64,000 nucleotides of DNA, from NCBI RefSeq assembly GCF_012726205.1, contig NZ_JAASAE010000003.1:62001-126000 (forward strand). Reading direction: 5' to 3'. Of this stretch, positions 1 to 8,087 are shown piece after piece (position 1 is the stretch's first letter; each line of letters opens with the position of its first letter). This stretch comes from Rhodococcus sp. HNM0569. GTDB lineage: Bacteria; Actinomycetota; Actinomycetes; Mycobacteriales; Mycobacteriaceae. Position numbers and translations under genes: made by a program. Under the pieces are notes generated by a model. That model was not told the DNA's origin and did not search any database. It worked only from the letters and a program-made list of their open reading frames with translations.

Positions 1-1
1 T

Positions 2-325
2 GCGTGGCGGACGAGCGCCGGTGCGGCCGCCCGGTTGCCCATCGCACGCGCCACCAATCTCACCCGCACCCTCAAGGCCTGGGCTGCCGAGGGAGTGCAG
101 GTCGTGGGTCTCGATGCCGGCGGCGACACGTCGCTCGACGACTTCGACGGCAGCACGCCGGTCGTCGTGGTCGTGGGCTCGGAAGGCAAGGGCCTCTCGC
201 GTCTGGTGCGCGAGACCTGCGACTCGATCCTGAGCATCCCGATGGCGGGTCCGGTCGAATCGCTCAACGCGTCCGTCGCTGCGGGCGTCGTTCTCGCCGA
301 CATCGCACGCAGCCGACGCCGTTGA
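2..325 (+). CDS. rlmB: TrmH/SpoU-family rRNA 2'-O-methyltransferase, C-terminal part
   Basis: Only the C-terminal 107 residues are present; the gene begins before the window. The reading frame is open from base 2. It shows the SpoU signatures: a [17 protein letters not shown] stretch, then [16 protein letters not shown] (motif 2), then [19 protein letters not shown] (motif 3), which build the trefoil-knot SAM-binding site. Family knowledge: this closely matches actinobacterial RlmB, which methylates the 2'-O of a conserved 23S rRNA guanosine (G2251 in E. coli numbering). A short hairpin follows the stop codon. The exact target base is inferred from family resemblance. Confidence 0.9.
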   Translation, partial: AWRTSAGAAARLPIARATNLTRTLKAWAAEGVQVVGLDAGGDTSLDDFDGSTPVVVVVGSEGKGLSRLVRETCDSILSIPMAGPVESLNASVAAGVVLADIARSRRR

Positions 326-327
326 CG

Positions 328-345
328 GCGCCGGGCGACCGGCGC
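328..345 (+). terminator. Hairpin after the rRNA methyltransferase gene
   Basis: GCGCCGG and CCGGCGC form a perfect 7-bp stem around a GCGA loop, two bases past the stop codon at 323-325. There is no T-run, which is common in high-GC actinobacteria. It lies just before the next start codon (357), so it may only attenuate. Confidence 0.45.
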
Positions 346-356
346 ATCATCCACGC

Positions 357-794
357 ATGACGACCGTCACCCGGACGAGCGAGTTGCCGCTGCCCGCCGA
401 GTCCGCGGCGGCCCTGGCGCGCAAGCCCGCACTGATGCAGTACGTCATGAGCCCGATCCTGCAGCTGCGAGGTCTGCGCGTGCCGGACCGGATCGGCGAG
501 GGCACCGAAGCGTCGGCGCGGCTGTGGTGGTTCGGGGTGATTCCGGCGTGGACGCATCGGCTCACCGTCGTCCGGCTCTCCGGCACGGAGATCCGCTCGC
601 GTGAGCGGGGCGGCCCGGTGCGAGTGTGGAACCATCGGCTCGTCTTCGAGCCGATCGACGAGCACACGTGCCGCTACACCGACGAGATCGAGCTCGAGGA
701 CGGCGTACGCGGAGCCCCCGTCCGGCTGTTTGCCGAGATCATGTTCCGTCACCGCCATCGCCGCTGGCGAACTCTCGCGCGGGTGCTGTCCTGA
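357..794 (+). CDS. SRPBCC/DUF-type hypothetical protein
   Basis: A 145-residue soluble protein without signal peptide or membrane segment. Alternating beta-type segments (RLWWFGVIPAWTHRLTVVRL, VRVWNHRLVFEPI, CRYTDEIELEDG) and a C-terminal helix with FAEIMFRHRHRRWRTLARVL look like the START/SRPBCC helix-grip fold, which binds hydrophobic ligands. This is a fold guess from pattern, not from a recognised family motif. Its last 56 bases overlap the 3' end of the convergent CPBP protease gene. The start is the ATG closest to the preceding gene, which keeps the whole first strand. Confidence 0.75.
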   Translation: MTTVTRTSELPLPAESAAALARKPALMQYVMSPILQLRGLRVPDRIGEGTEASARLWWFGVIPAWTHRLTVVRLSGTEIRSRERGGPVRVWNHRLVFEPIDEHTCRYTDEIELEDGVRGAPVRLFAEIMFRHRHRRWRTLARVLS

Positions 795-1656
795 CTGCGC
801 CCGCGCGTCCCCGCCACTGCGCCACGACGATGCACGCGACGACAGGCACGTAAGCAACGCACATGAGCAGCGTCACCGCGTGTGCCCCGGAATCGACGAG
901 GTGCTCGAGCCCGAGTGCGACGACGAGATTGCTTCCGCCGTGCACGATCGCCGACGGCCACACCGATCCGCTGCGTGCCCACAACCAGCCGATCACGAAC
1001 TCGAGCAGCACCGAGAGCGGCAGCCACAGCAACATCGCGACGATCGCGTCGACCGCGGTGCCGCCGCCACCGAAGTACCCCACCCACGGCAACGGCCAGT
1101 GCCACAGCCCCCAGATCAGCCCGGTTGCGAAGGTGGTGGCGACGGGCCGTCCCGGGACCAGTCGATCCCGCAGGTATGCGGTCCATCCGAACTCCTCGCC
1201 CCAGAAGATCGGGGCGGCGACGACGGGAATCACCAGTGCGACGGCGGCGAACAGCACGTCCTGACGGGTGAGGTGCAGGTCGGCGTTCCACAGTCCGGTC
1301 GCCGCCGCGACCGCGGCCGCGAGCACGAAGACGCCGCCCGGCAGCACGAGTGCGATCGCGTAGGACGGCCACGACTGCCGGATGCGCGGGCGCAGCCCGG
1401 CGTCGTCGAAGCCTTCGCGGGTGATCCAGCCGCGGGTGACGATCGCGGCGAGCGCCGGGACGAATGCGGCGGTCAGCAACTGGACGGCAGGGTCGTCGAG
1501 CGAGTAGCCCGCTGCCCGGACAAGCACCCACGGGATCCACGAGCATCCGAAGGTGAGCGCGAGGAACCAGCGGATGCCGCGCAGCCGGGTCGCCGTCGCG
1601 GTGGACGTAGGCCGTGAGCGATCGGGCGAGGTGGTCGGTGGCGGAGTGGTGGACAT
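739..1656 (-). CDS. CPBP family intramembrane metalloprotease
   Basis: A 305-residue polytopic membrane protein. The CPBP (CAAX protease and bacteriocin-processing, ABI) signatures are visible: WGEEFGWTAYLRDRL at about residues 152-166 (the EExxxR-type motif supplying the catalytic glutamate and arginine), LIWGLWHWPL at about 186-195 (the FxxxH-type metal-ligand histidine) and a later IVHGGSN histidine region. About seven or eight hydrophobic segments surround them. Bacterial members cleave membrane peptides or process bacteriocins; no substrate can be deduced. The N-terminal 25 residues are polar and rich in Thr, Ser and Pro. The 3' end overlaps the convergent SRPBCC-like gene by 56 bases. 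Confidence 0.88.
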   Translation of the reverse strand: MSTTPPPTTSPDRSRPTSTATATRLRGIRWFLALTFGCSWIPWVLVRAAGYSLDDPAVQLLTAAFVPALAAIVTRGWITREGFDDAGLRPRIRQSWPSYAIALVLPGGVFVLAAAVAAATGLWNADLHLTRQDVLFAAVALVIPVVAAPIFWGEEFGWTAYLRDRLVPGRPVATTFATGLIWGLWHWPLPWVGYFGGGGTAVDAIVAMLLWLPLSVLLEFVIGWLWARSGSVWPSAIVHGGSNLVVALGLEHLVDSGAHAVTLLMCVAYVPVVACIVVAQWRGRAGAVRTAPAREFASGDGGDGT

Positions 1657-1714
1657 GGATCCACTTCACCGCTTCGCGCGCGTGGAATCAGTAGTGCGCC
1701 CACCCGTCTCGCGG

Positions 1715-1730
1715 CTCGTGCACGCACGAG
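1715..1730 (-). terminator. Short hairpin downstream of znuB
   Basis: CTCGTG and CACGAG pair around a CACG loop in the 122-bp gap between the znuB stop codon and the CPBP protease start. It is in the right place to end the zinc-transport transcript, but the stem is only 6 bp and has no T-run. Confidence 0.3.
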
Positions 1731-1746
1731 TCGGTGCGCACGCGGG

Positions 1747-1794
1747 TCAGTGAACGTTCGGATCAGTGAGGGTGTGGGTCAGTGAGCGTGCGAC
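1747..1794. repeat. Three tandem degenerate 16-bp units around the znuB stop codon
   Basis: TCAGTGA recurs three times with an exact 16-base period (starting at 1747, 1763 and 1779). The last unit contains the znuB stop codon read on the minus strand. The remaining nine bases of each unit are only partly alike. It looks like a small slippage duplication of the gene end. Confidence 0.5.
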
Positions 1795-2672
1795 ATCCCG
1801 ACGGCGACGCGGCCCGCATTGCCGCGCTTGGTGCGTCCGACGATGCGGCACACGAGGTAGATCACGAACGAAATCGTGGTGACGAAGCTCGATACCGGGA
1901 TGCCGGGGGCGAGCGAGAGCAGGATGCCGCCGACGGACGCGACGAGCGCGAACACGACCGACAGCACGGTGGCTTTGATCGGGTCTGCGGTGAGCTGGAA
2001 GGCGGCAGCCGCGGGCGTGATGAGCAGCGACATGACGAGCAGCGCGCCGACGATCTGCACGCCGAGTGCCGCGGTGATGCCGACGAGGACTGCGAACACG
2101 ATCGACAGCGTCCGCACCGGCACGCCGCGGGCCGCCGCGACGGCGGGATCGGTGCTCGCGAACAGCAGCGGACGTGCGATGACGGCGAGGACCGCGATCA
2201 CGATCGCCGCGCATACCGCGAGCAATGTGATGCCGGTGCCGCCGGGCGCGACGATCTGGCCGATCAGCAGCGAGAAGCTCGTGCCGGTGCGGCCGTCGTA
2301 GGACCAGATGAACAGCACCGACAGGCCGAGCCCGAACGCCATGATGACGCCGATGACGGAGTCGCGGTCGCGGGCACGTGTGCCGAGCAGGCCGAACAGG
2401 ACGGCTGCGATCACCGAACCGACGATGGCCCCGGCGCCGACGCTGACACCGAGCAGCAGTGCCGCGGAGGCGCCGGTCAGCGACAGTTCGCTCGTGCCGT
2501 GCACCGCGAACGACATCTGCCTGCTGACGATGAGCGGTCCGATGACACCCGCGAGGAGTCCGAGGATCGCACCCGCGATCAGGGCCTGCTGCACGAAGTC
2601 GTACCGCAGCAGGTCACTCGTCGCCGACACGTCGAACAAGCGCGACATGGCGTCGGTGAACTTGCTGCTCAA
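1779..2672 (-). CDS. znuB: Metal (zinc-type) ABC transporter permease
   Basis: A 297-residue membrane protein of the ABC-3 family (ZnuB/MntB/TroC type) with about eight transmembrane segments. Recognisable parts are the N-terminal helix ending LIVSRQMSFAVHGTSELSLTG, which is characteristic of this family, and the GVQIVGALLVMSLLITPAAAA coupling region. It forms the membrane channel for a divalent metal delivered by the binding lipoprotein. Its start overlaps the ATPase gene by 4 bases, so the two are translationally coupled. The C-terminus ends in a short histidine motif (SHAH). Zinc rather than manganese is inferred from the His-rich partner proteins and the Zur-like site. Confidence 0.92.
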   Translation of the reverse strand: MSSKFTDAMSRLFDVSATSDLLRYDFVQQALIAGAILGLLAGVIGPLIVSRQMSFAVHGTSELSLTGASAALLLGVSVGAGAIVGSVIAAVLFGLLGTRARDRDSVIGVIMAFGLGLSVLFIWSYDGRTGTSFSLLIGQIVAPGGTGITLLAVCAAIVIAVLAVIARPLLFASTDPAVAAARGVPVRTLSIVFAVLVGITAALGVQIVGALLVMSLLITPAAAAFQLTADPIKATVLSVVFALVASVGGILLSLAPGIPVSSFVTTISFVIYLVCRIVGRTKRGNAGRVAVGMSHAH

Positions 2673-3556
2673 TGGTCGTCCTCTCCGTCGTGATGGTGGT
2701 GCACGCCCTCACCGGGGCGCAGCCCACCTGCGCTGCCGAGCGCGTCGATCGCGTCGCCCGTGCCGACCACGACGAGCCGGCCACGCACGTGCAGCACCTC
2801 GACGTCGGTGTCGTAGAGCTCGGACAGCACCGACGACGTCATGACCTCGTGCGGGGCGCCGATGCGGAACTTGCCGTCGACGAGGTAGAGCACGCGGTCG
2901 ACCATCGGCAGGATCGGATTGAGTTCGTGCGTGACGAACAGGACGGCGGTGTCGTGGCTGCGGCGGCGCCGGTCGATGAGCGTCGACACGCGCTGCTGGT
3001 TCGCGAGATCGAGGCTCAGCAGTGGTTCGTCGCACAGCAGGACCTGCGGGTCGCCCACGAGGGCCTGCGCTACCCGGAGCCGCTGCTGTTCGCCGCCCGA
3101 CATCGACCCGATCGGTGCATCGGCGTAGGCCTGCGCCCCCACTTCGGCGATCGCGGCGTCGACGACCTCGCGGCGCTTGCGGCGACGCCGGATCCCGGTG
3201 CCCCAGCGATGGCCGTCGTACCCGAGGGCGACGAGATCGCGCCCGCGCAGCGGCAGGCCCTCGTCGATCGACTTCTGTTGCGGGATGTAGCCGACGTGTG
3301 TGTTCGCCGAGCGGGCAGGCATGCCGACGACGTCGGCCGTGCCTGCGCTGAGCGCGAGCTGACCGAGCAGCACCTTGAGCAATGACGTCTTGCCCGACCC
3401 GTTCGGCCCGAGCACCGCGACGAACTCGCCCGGTTCGACCGCGAGGTCGAGGCCGTCCCACAGCACGCGTTCGCCGAACGCGAGCCGTGCGTCGCGTAGC
3501 TCGACCGCTGCAGCGTCGCGTGGCGCGCTCGGTGTCGGCTCGGGGCTGCTGGTCAC
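2669..3556 (-). CDS. znuC: Metal (zinc-type) ABC transporter ATP-binding protein
   Basis: A 295-residue ABC ATPase. It shows Walker A GPNGSGKTS at about residue 51, the Q-loop near YIPQQKS, the signature MSGGEQQR, Walker B VLLCDEP and the H-loop FVTHELN. It energises the ABC-3 permease encoded next to it. The C-terminal tail is His/Asp-rich (HHHHDGEDDH), unlike an ordinary ATPase, and suggests metal buffering or sensing at the cytoplasmic face; that role is inferred. The start is GTG. It lies second in a znuA-znuC-znuB operon, 51 bases after znuA and overlapping znuB by 4 bases. Confidence 0.92.
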   Translation of the reverse strand: MTSSPEPTPSAPRDAAAVELRDARLAFGERVLWDGLDLAVEPGEFVAVLGPNGSGKTSLLKVLLGQLALSAGTADVVGMPARSANTHVGYIPQQKSIDEGLPLRGRDLVALGYDGHRWGTGIRRRRKRREVVDAAIAEVGAQAYADAPIGSMSGGEQQRLRVAQALVGDPQVLLCDEPLLSLDLANQQRVSTLIDRRRRSHDTAVLFVTHELNPILPMVDRVLYLVDGKFRIGAPHEVMTSSVLSELYDTDVEVLHVRGRLVVVGTGDAIDALGSAGGLRPGEGVHHHHDGEDDH

Positions 3557-3607
3557 GGGGTGGTCCTGTCTGGGTGGCTGCCTGTCGGGGAGTTGCGGGG
3601 AGCGGGC

Positions 3608-4582
3608 TCAGCCGAGCGCGTCGCTCAGCGACTGCGCGATGCCGGTCTGCCACTGGATGTAGTCCTCGTCCTCGGGCAGGGTTTCCGTCACCTCGACGAC
3701 GGGCACCGAGGCTCCCTCCGCGGTCTTGCGCATGTCCTGGGTCACGCGATCCTCGGTCTGCACGTTGTAGACGAGCGCTTGAACCTGCTTGTTCTGCAGC
3801 AGTTCTCGCGTCTTCGCGATCGACGCCGGCGACGGGTCGGTCTCGTTCTCGACGGCCTCGGTGAACTCGGCGGGCGTGGCGTCGGTGAGTTGCGCGGCCT
3901 CGAGAAGGTAGTGCGCGGTGGGCTCCGTCTGTGCGACGGGCGTGCCCGCGTGGGCCGCGGCGATCGCATCGGTGATCGCGGTGACGGACGCGAGTTGCGA
4001 CGAGAACTCGTCGGCGTTCGCGGAGTACTTCTCCGCGTTGTCCGGATCGAGTTGTGCGAGCTTGTCCGCGATCGCCCGGGCGACCTGCTCGACGGTCGGG
4101 AGGTCGTACCAGACGTGCTCGTTGACCGAGCCGTGGTCGTGACCCTCGTGGCCCGCCTCGGACCCGTGCTCGTGCGACTCGCCCGCGTGTGCGCCACCTT
4201 CGAACAGGTCGAACGCGTTGACGGTGAGCTGGTCGCCGCTCGATTCCCCGCCGACGACGTCGTCGACGAACTGGTCGTAGCCGCCGCCGTTGTAGACGAC
4301 GAGCGACGCGTCGGTGAGTTCGGCCGCGTCGGTGGGGCTCGCCTCGTACGAGTGCGGGTCGGCGGACGGTTCGTCGATGATCGACGTGACCGTGACGTCC
4401 GGGCCCGCGACCGCTTCCGCGACGCTCGCCCACACATTGGTCGACGCCACGATGTTCGGCTGGTCGCCGTTCGACCCGCCTGGGCCGCCGGAGTCGGAGC
4501 CGCATGCGGTGAGCGTGAACGCCGCCGCGAGTGTCGTTCCGACGACGGCGGTGACGGCGCGCAGAGACGGGGTCAGTCGCAC
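3608..4582 (-). CDS. znuA: Zinc-type ABC transporter substrate-binding lipoprotein
   Basis: A 324-residue cluster A-I metal-binding protein (ZnuA/TroA family). The N-terminus has a lipoprotein signal with the lipobox LTAC at about residues 24-27, so the mature protein is anchored by Cys27. Metal-site features are DPHSYEASP (first His), a flexible acidic/His-rich loop between about residues 130 and 150 (HAGESHEHGSEAGHEGHDHG) and NEHVWYD (second His). The His-rich loop is typical of zinc rather than manganese binders. The start is GTG with a GGGAGA ribosome site 6 bases upstream. It is first in the operon, and a Zur-like palindrome lies 26-40 bases upstream of the start. Confidence 0.93.
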   Translation of the reverse strand: MRLTPSLRAVTAVVGTTLAAAFTLTACGSDSGGPGGSNGDQPNIVASTNVWASVAEAVAGPDVTVTSIIDEPSADPHSYEASPTDAAELTDASLVVYNGGGYDQFVDDVVGGESSGDQLTVNAFDLFEGGAHAGESHEHGSEAGHEGHDHGSVNEHVWYDLPTVEQVARAIADKLAQLDPDNAEKYSANADEFSSQLASVTAITDAIAAAHAGTPVAQTEPTAHYLLEAAQLTDATPAEFTEAVENETDPSPASIAKTRELLQNKQVQALVYNVQTEDRVTQDMRKTAEGASVPVVEVTETLPEDEDYIQWQTGIAQSLSDALG

Positions 4583-4607
4583 GGGTGTCTCCCGGTCTTA
4601 TCGCTAT

Positions 4608-4622
4608 TGGAAACCATTGCCA
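4608..4622. promoter_or_regulatory. Candidate Zur operator upstream of znuA
   Basis: TGGAAACCATTGCCA is an imperfect 15-bp palindrome (10 of 15 positions symmetric) of the TGNAAA-NNN-TTNCA shape used by Fur/Zur repressors. It sits in an unusually AT-rich patch just upstream of znuA. In family terms Zur would repress the importer when zinc is plentiful. No zur gene is in the window, so this rests on motif shape and context. Confidence 0.45.
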
Positions 4623-4737
4623 AATGAGAATAGCTCACGACCCCGCGCCTGCCCGCAACCGGGCAGGTCGGACCGTCAGCTCATGCTGGCAGGAGTGGTG
4701 CAGCCGTGTCCCGCGAACCCGTGCTTTCGAGCTGCCG

Positions 4738-7299
4738 TCAGCGCGTGGAATCCGCGGCGAGCAGTTGGGCGCAGCGCAGCAGGCCGATGTGGCTGTAGGC
4801 CTGCGGATGGTTGCCGAGCGAGCGTTCGGCGACCGGGTCGAACTCCTCGCTCAGCAGGCCCGTCGGGCCCGCGACGTCCACGAGCTGAGTGAACAGCGCT
4901 TCGGCGGGTTCTCGCGCACCCACCAGCAGGTACGCCTCGACCAGCCACGCCGCGCAGAGATGGAATCCGCCCTCGGTGCCGGGCAGTCCGTCGTCGTGGT
5001 GATAGCGGTACACCGTCGACCCGGTGCGCAGGCCCGCCTCGGTCGCGAGGACCGTGGCGCGGAACCTCTCGTCCTCCGGGCTGATCAGCCCCGACAGGCC
5101 GATGTGCAGCGACGCCGCGTCGAGATCGGTGCCGTCGTAGGCGGCGGTGAACGAGCGGACCTCGTCGTTCCAGCCCTTCTCGAGCACCTCGTCGCGAATC
5201 TCCTCGCGCAGCGACTTCCAGCCCGCGGCGGCAGGGCGCCCGAAGTGCTCGGACAGCGCGAGTGCGCGATCGACCGTGACCCAGCCCATCACCTTCGAGT
5301 ACACGTGGTGGCGCGGGTTGTCGCGGATTTCCCAGATGCCGTGGTCGGGCTCGAACCACCGGCGTTCGACGGCCTCGACCATCGCCTGTACGAGTTCCCA
5401 GTCGCGGTCGTTCAGGGCGACCGCCGCGTCGAACCCCTTGGCCTCGCGGGCGTGTGCGAGATCCGAGATCAGCTCGACGATCGGGCCGAACACGTCGAGC
5501 TGCACCTGCTGGTTCGCGGCGTTGCCGACGCGCACCGGACGCGAACCCGCGTACCCGGGCAGGGTGTCGATCACGGCCTCGGTGGGCAGGCTCGTGCCCC
5601 ACAGCGTGTAGAGCGGGTGCAGCCGCTCCGGGCCCGGCAGTGTCTCGAGGACGACGTGTACCCAGTCGAGGTAGTCCTCGGCCTCGCCGAGCGAGCCGAG
5701 CCGCACGAGTGCGGACGCGGTGAGTGCCGCGTCGCGCAGCCAGCAGTAGCGGTAGTCCCAGTTGCGGACGCCGCCGATCTCCTCGGGCAGCGACGTCGTG
5801 GCCGCCGCCATGATCGACCCCGAGTCCGCGTGCACGAGCCCGCGCAGGGTGAGCGCCGACCGCTTCATCAGGTCCGGCTTGACCTTCGGCAGCGTCAGGT
5901 CCGCGACCCAGTCGCTCCAGTACGATTCCGACTGCGCGCGGCGGTCGATCTCGGGCATTGTCGACGGGTCGATGTCTTCGGTGCCGCACCGCAATTCGAG
6001 GACGACCTCGCCCTGTGACGGGTCCACCACCGCCGTGGCGGTCTCCTGGTTCCCGTCGCTGGTGACCGTCCACTCGACGCCCGGCGACCGCAGCACGTAC
6101 GGCTCGTTGGTGCCGTGCACGCGCAGCCCGTCCTCGGTGACCTCGAGCGACACCTGACTCTGTCCGAACTCGGGCCGCGGGGCGAAGGTGACGACGGCGG
6201 GCACGGTGCCACTGATCACGCGGGTCAGATCTGTGCGGCCGACACCCACGTCGTGCGGCAGGTAGTCGAGCACGGACAGCCGGGCCCAGCGTGTCTGCAC
6301 GGTCATCGTGCCGTCGATGTAGCGCTGGCTGAGCGGCAGCTTGCTCTCGCGTGGCCGGACGCTGAAATGACCTGCGGCGTCGCCGCCGAGCAGGTGCGCG
6401 AAGACGGCGGCCGAATCGGGCTCGGGATGGCACAGCCATGTGACGGTCGCGTCGGGCGTGAGGAGCGCGACGGTCCGCGGGCTCGCGAGCATCGTGAGCC
6501 GCTCGATGCGCGGGGCGTCGGCGCCGGAGAGCCACGTGCGCCGCTCGTCGAGCAGGAACGCGAGCGCGGCCGCGACGTCGTCGGTGGTGTCGATGCGGTA
6601 TTCCGCGGCGGTGACGCCGTCCCCGACCTTGATGCCGACGTCCGGGCCCTGCAGCCGAACGAACGCCTTCTCGTCCGTGACGTCGTCGCCGATGTAGAGC
6701 GCGGCCGTCGCAGCCTGCTGGTGCCGCATGACGTCGAGCGCGGCGCCCTTGTCGGTGGGGATGACCGCGAGCTCGATGACCGCCTTGCCTTCGGTGACCT
6801 GGACGCCGTCCCAGGTGGCCGCGTCGCCGCGTACCGCGTCGAGGGCCTGCTCGGCGTCCTCGGGGGACGCATTGCGCACGTGCAGAGCCGCGGAGGCGGG
6901 CTTGGCCTCGACCGTGGTGCCGGGATGACGGGACACGACGTCGCCGAGCGACGTGACGATTCGGGCGAGCAGCTCGCGCGCGCGGTCGTCGATGGGATGC
7001 ACGAAACCGGCGTCGAACTCGGAGCCGTGACTGCCCACGAGTTGCACCTCGGCGGGCAGGCGCGAGAGCACCGCGAGATCTTTGAGCGCACGACCGGAGA
7101 CGACGGCCGCCGCGGTGAACGGCAGGATCGCGAGCGAACGCAGCGCCCGCACGGACTCGCCGTCGGGGTACGCCTTGTCTGGATCCGACACGATGGGCGC
7201 CAGCACACCGTCGTAGTCGGACGCCACCAGCAGGCGCGGCGTCCGCGCCAGGGTCGACAGCGCTCGGCGGACTTCGATCGGGAGGTCTTGCGCGCTCAC
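4738..7299 (-). CDS. Trehalose-6-phosphate phosphatase fused to GH15 glycoside hydrolase
   Basis: An 853-residue two-domain protein. Residues about 1-255 are an OtsB-type HAD phosphatase: DYDGVLAPI (nucleophile Asp), GSHGSEF and GDDVTDEKAF (Mg-binding acidic motif). Residues about 280-845 are a glycoside hydrolase family 15 (alpha/alpha)6 barrel with NWDYRYCWLRDA, SKVMGWVTVDRALAL and YRYHHDDGLPGTEGGFHLCAAWLV (quoted part under twenty residues each in the family); the last region supplies the catalytic acids in GH15 trehalases. The phosphatase would make trehalose from trehalose-6-P. The hydrolase half resembles mycobacterial GH15 trehalase and glucoamylase-like enzymes, so the fusion could both form and break the sugar. 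The start is GTG. It ends 155 bases downstream of the znuA start on the same strand. Confidence 0.88.
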   Translation of the reverse strand: MSAQDLPIEVRRALSTLARTPRLLVASDYDGVLAPIVSDPDKAYPDGESVRALRSLAILPFTAAAVVSGRALKDLAVLSRLPAEVQLVGSHGSEFDAGFVHPIDDRARELLARIVTSLGDVVSRHPGTTVEAKPASAALHVRNASPEDAEQALDAVRGDAATWDGVQVTEGKAVIELAVIPTDKGAALDVMRHQQAATAALYIGDDVTDEKAFVRLQGPDVGIKVGDGVTAAEYRIDTTDDVAAALAFLLDERRTWLSGADAPRIERLTMLASPRTVALLTPDATVTWLCHPEPDSAAVFAHLLGGDAAGHFSVRPRESKLPLSQRYIDGTMTVQTRWARLSVLDYLPHDVGVGRTDLTRVISGTVPAVVTFAPRPEFGQSQVSLEVTEDGLRVHGTNEPYVLRSPGVEWTVTSDGNQETATAVVDPSQGEVVLELRCGTEDIDPSTMPEIDRRAQSESYWSDWVADLTLPKVKPDLMKRSALTLRGLVHADSGSIMAAATTSLPEEIGGVRNWDYRYCWLRDAALTASALVRLGSLGEAEDYLDWVHVVLETLPGPERLHPLYTLWGTSLPTEAVIDTLPGYAGSRPVRVGNAANQQVQLDVFGPIVELISDLAHAREAKGFDAAVALNDRDWELVQAMVEAVERRWFEPDHGIWEIRDNPRHHVYSKVMGWVTVDRALALSEHFGRPAAAGWKSLREEIRDEVLEKGWNDEVRSFTAAYDGTDLDAASLHIGLSGLISPEDERFRATVLATEAGLRTGSTVYRYHHDDGLPGTEGGFHLCAAWLVEAYLLVGAREPAEALFTQLVDVAGPTGLLSEEFDPVAERSLGNHPQAYSHIGLLRCAQLLAADSTR

Positions 7300-7355
7300 A
7301 CCCTCAAATCTAGGCGATCGGCACGCGCTGGGTGACGCGGCCGGGCGTTGTGCTG

Positions 7356-7994
7356 TCAGCCCGGCAGCCGGCTGCCGTCACCCAGCAGCAGCTCAACCGT
7401 GAGTTCCAGCCGCTCGGCGACGTCGGTGGCCGACGACCGGCGTGTGAGCCATGCCACGAGATTCGACATCCACACGTCCGAGATGACGCGGGCGACGGCG
7501 ATTTCGTCGGGGGTGGGCTCGCCCTCGGTGATGGCGCGCGCGAACAACCGGTCCATGAGCTTGCCGACGCGGTCGACCTCCGCGGCCGCCGACGCGTCGG
7601 CGAACATGAACGCGCGGGTCATGGCCTCGGTGAGCAGGGGATCGCGCTGCATCGCGCGCGTGATCTGCCCGAGGATCAGCCGCATGCGTTCGTGTGGATC
7701 GCGCCCGGGTGGTGTCTTGCCGCGCGAGTCGATGCGTTCGAACTCGCGCGCGAGCGCCGACACGAGCAGATGCACCTTCGACGGGAAGTAGCGGTACAGC
7801 GTGCCTACCGCGACGTCGGCCCGGTCCGCGACGGCACGCATCTGCACCGCCTCGTACCCGCCTTTCGACGCGAGCGCGAGTGTCGCGTCGAGAAGCCGTT
7901 TGCGGCGGTCCTTCTGCGCCTGTGAGCCGAGATCCTCCTCACCGAGTGCGCTGGTGACGACCGGTGCGGGTCGGGTCCGAGAAGAGCTGGTCAT
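7356..7994 (-). CDS. kstR: KstR, TetR-family repressor of cholesterol catabolism
   Basis: A 212-residue TetR regulator. After a variable N-terminus, residues about 27-90 closely follow mycobacterial KstR, including SKGGYEAVQMRAVADRADV and GTLYRYFPSKVHLLVSAL (helix-turn-helix), and the ligand domain keeps RAMQRDPLLTEAMTRAF and SDVWMSNLVAWLTRRSSATD. Known role: KstR represses the large cholesterol regulon and is released by CoA thioesters of early steroid intermediates. It is divergent from fadE34, with a perfect KstR operator in the 93-bp gap, so it should control both itself and fadE34. The kstR-fadE34 divergence is the same as in Mycobacterium tuberculosis. Confidence 0.95.
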   Translation of the reverse strand: MTSSSRTRPAPVVTSALGEEDLGSQAQKDRRKRLLDATLALASKGGYEAVQMRAVADRADVAVGTLYRYFPSKVHLLVSALAREFERIDSRGKTPPGRDPHERMRLILGQITRAMQRDPLLTEAMTRAFMFADASAAAEVDRVGKLMDRLFARAITEGEPTPDEIAVARVISDVWMSNLVAWLTRRSSATDVAERLELTVELLLGDGSRLPG

Positions 7995-8040
7995 AGATGT
8001 CCGATTCCTTCGCGCCTTGACGAGCGGCCAGGTGTCATAT

Positions 8041-8054
8041 TAGAACACGTTCTA
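8041..8054. promoter_or_regulatory. KstR operator
   Basis: TAGAACACGTTCTA is a perfect match to the KstR consensus TAGAAC-NN-GTTCTA and a perfect palindrome. It lies between the divergent kstR and fadE34 starts, 33 bases from the fadE34 GTG and 46 from the kstR ATG, where one bound dimer pair could block both promoters. Confidence 0.92.
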
Positions 8055-8087
8055 GATGGATCTGTCATTCACGAGAGGGACGCCACA

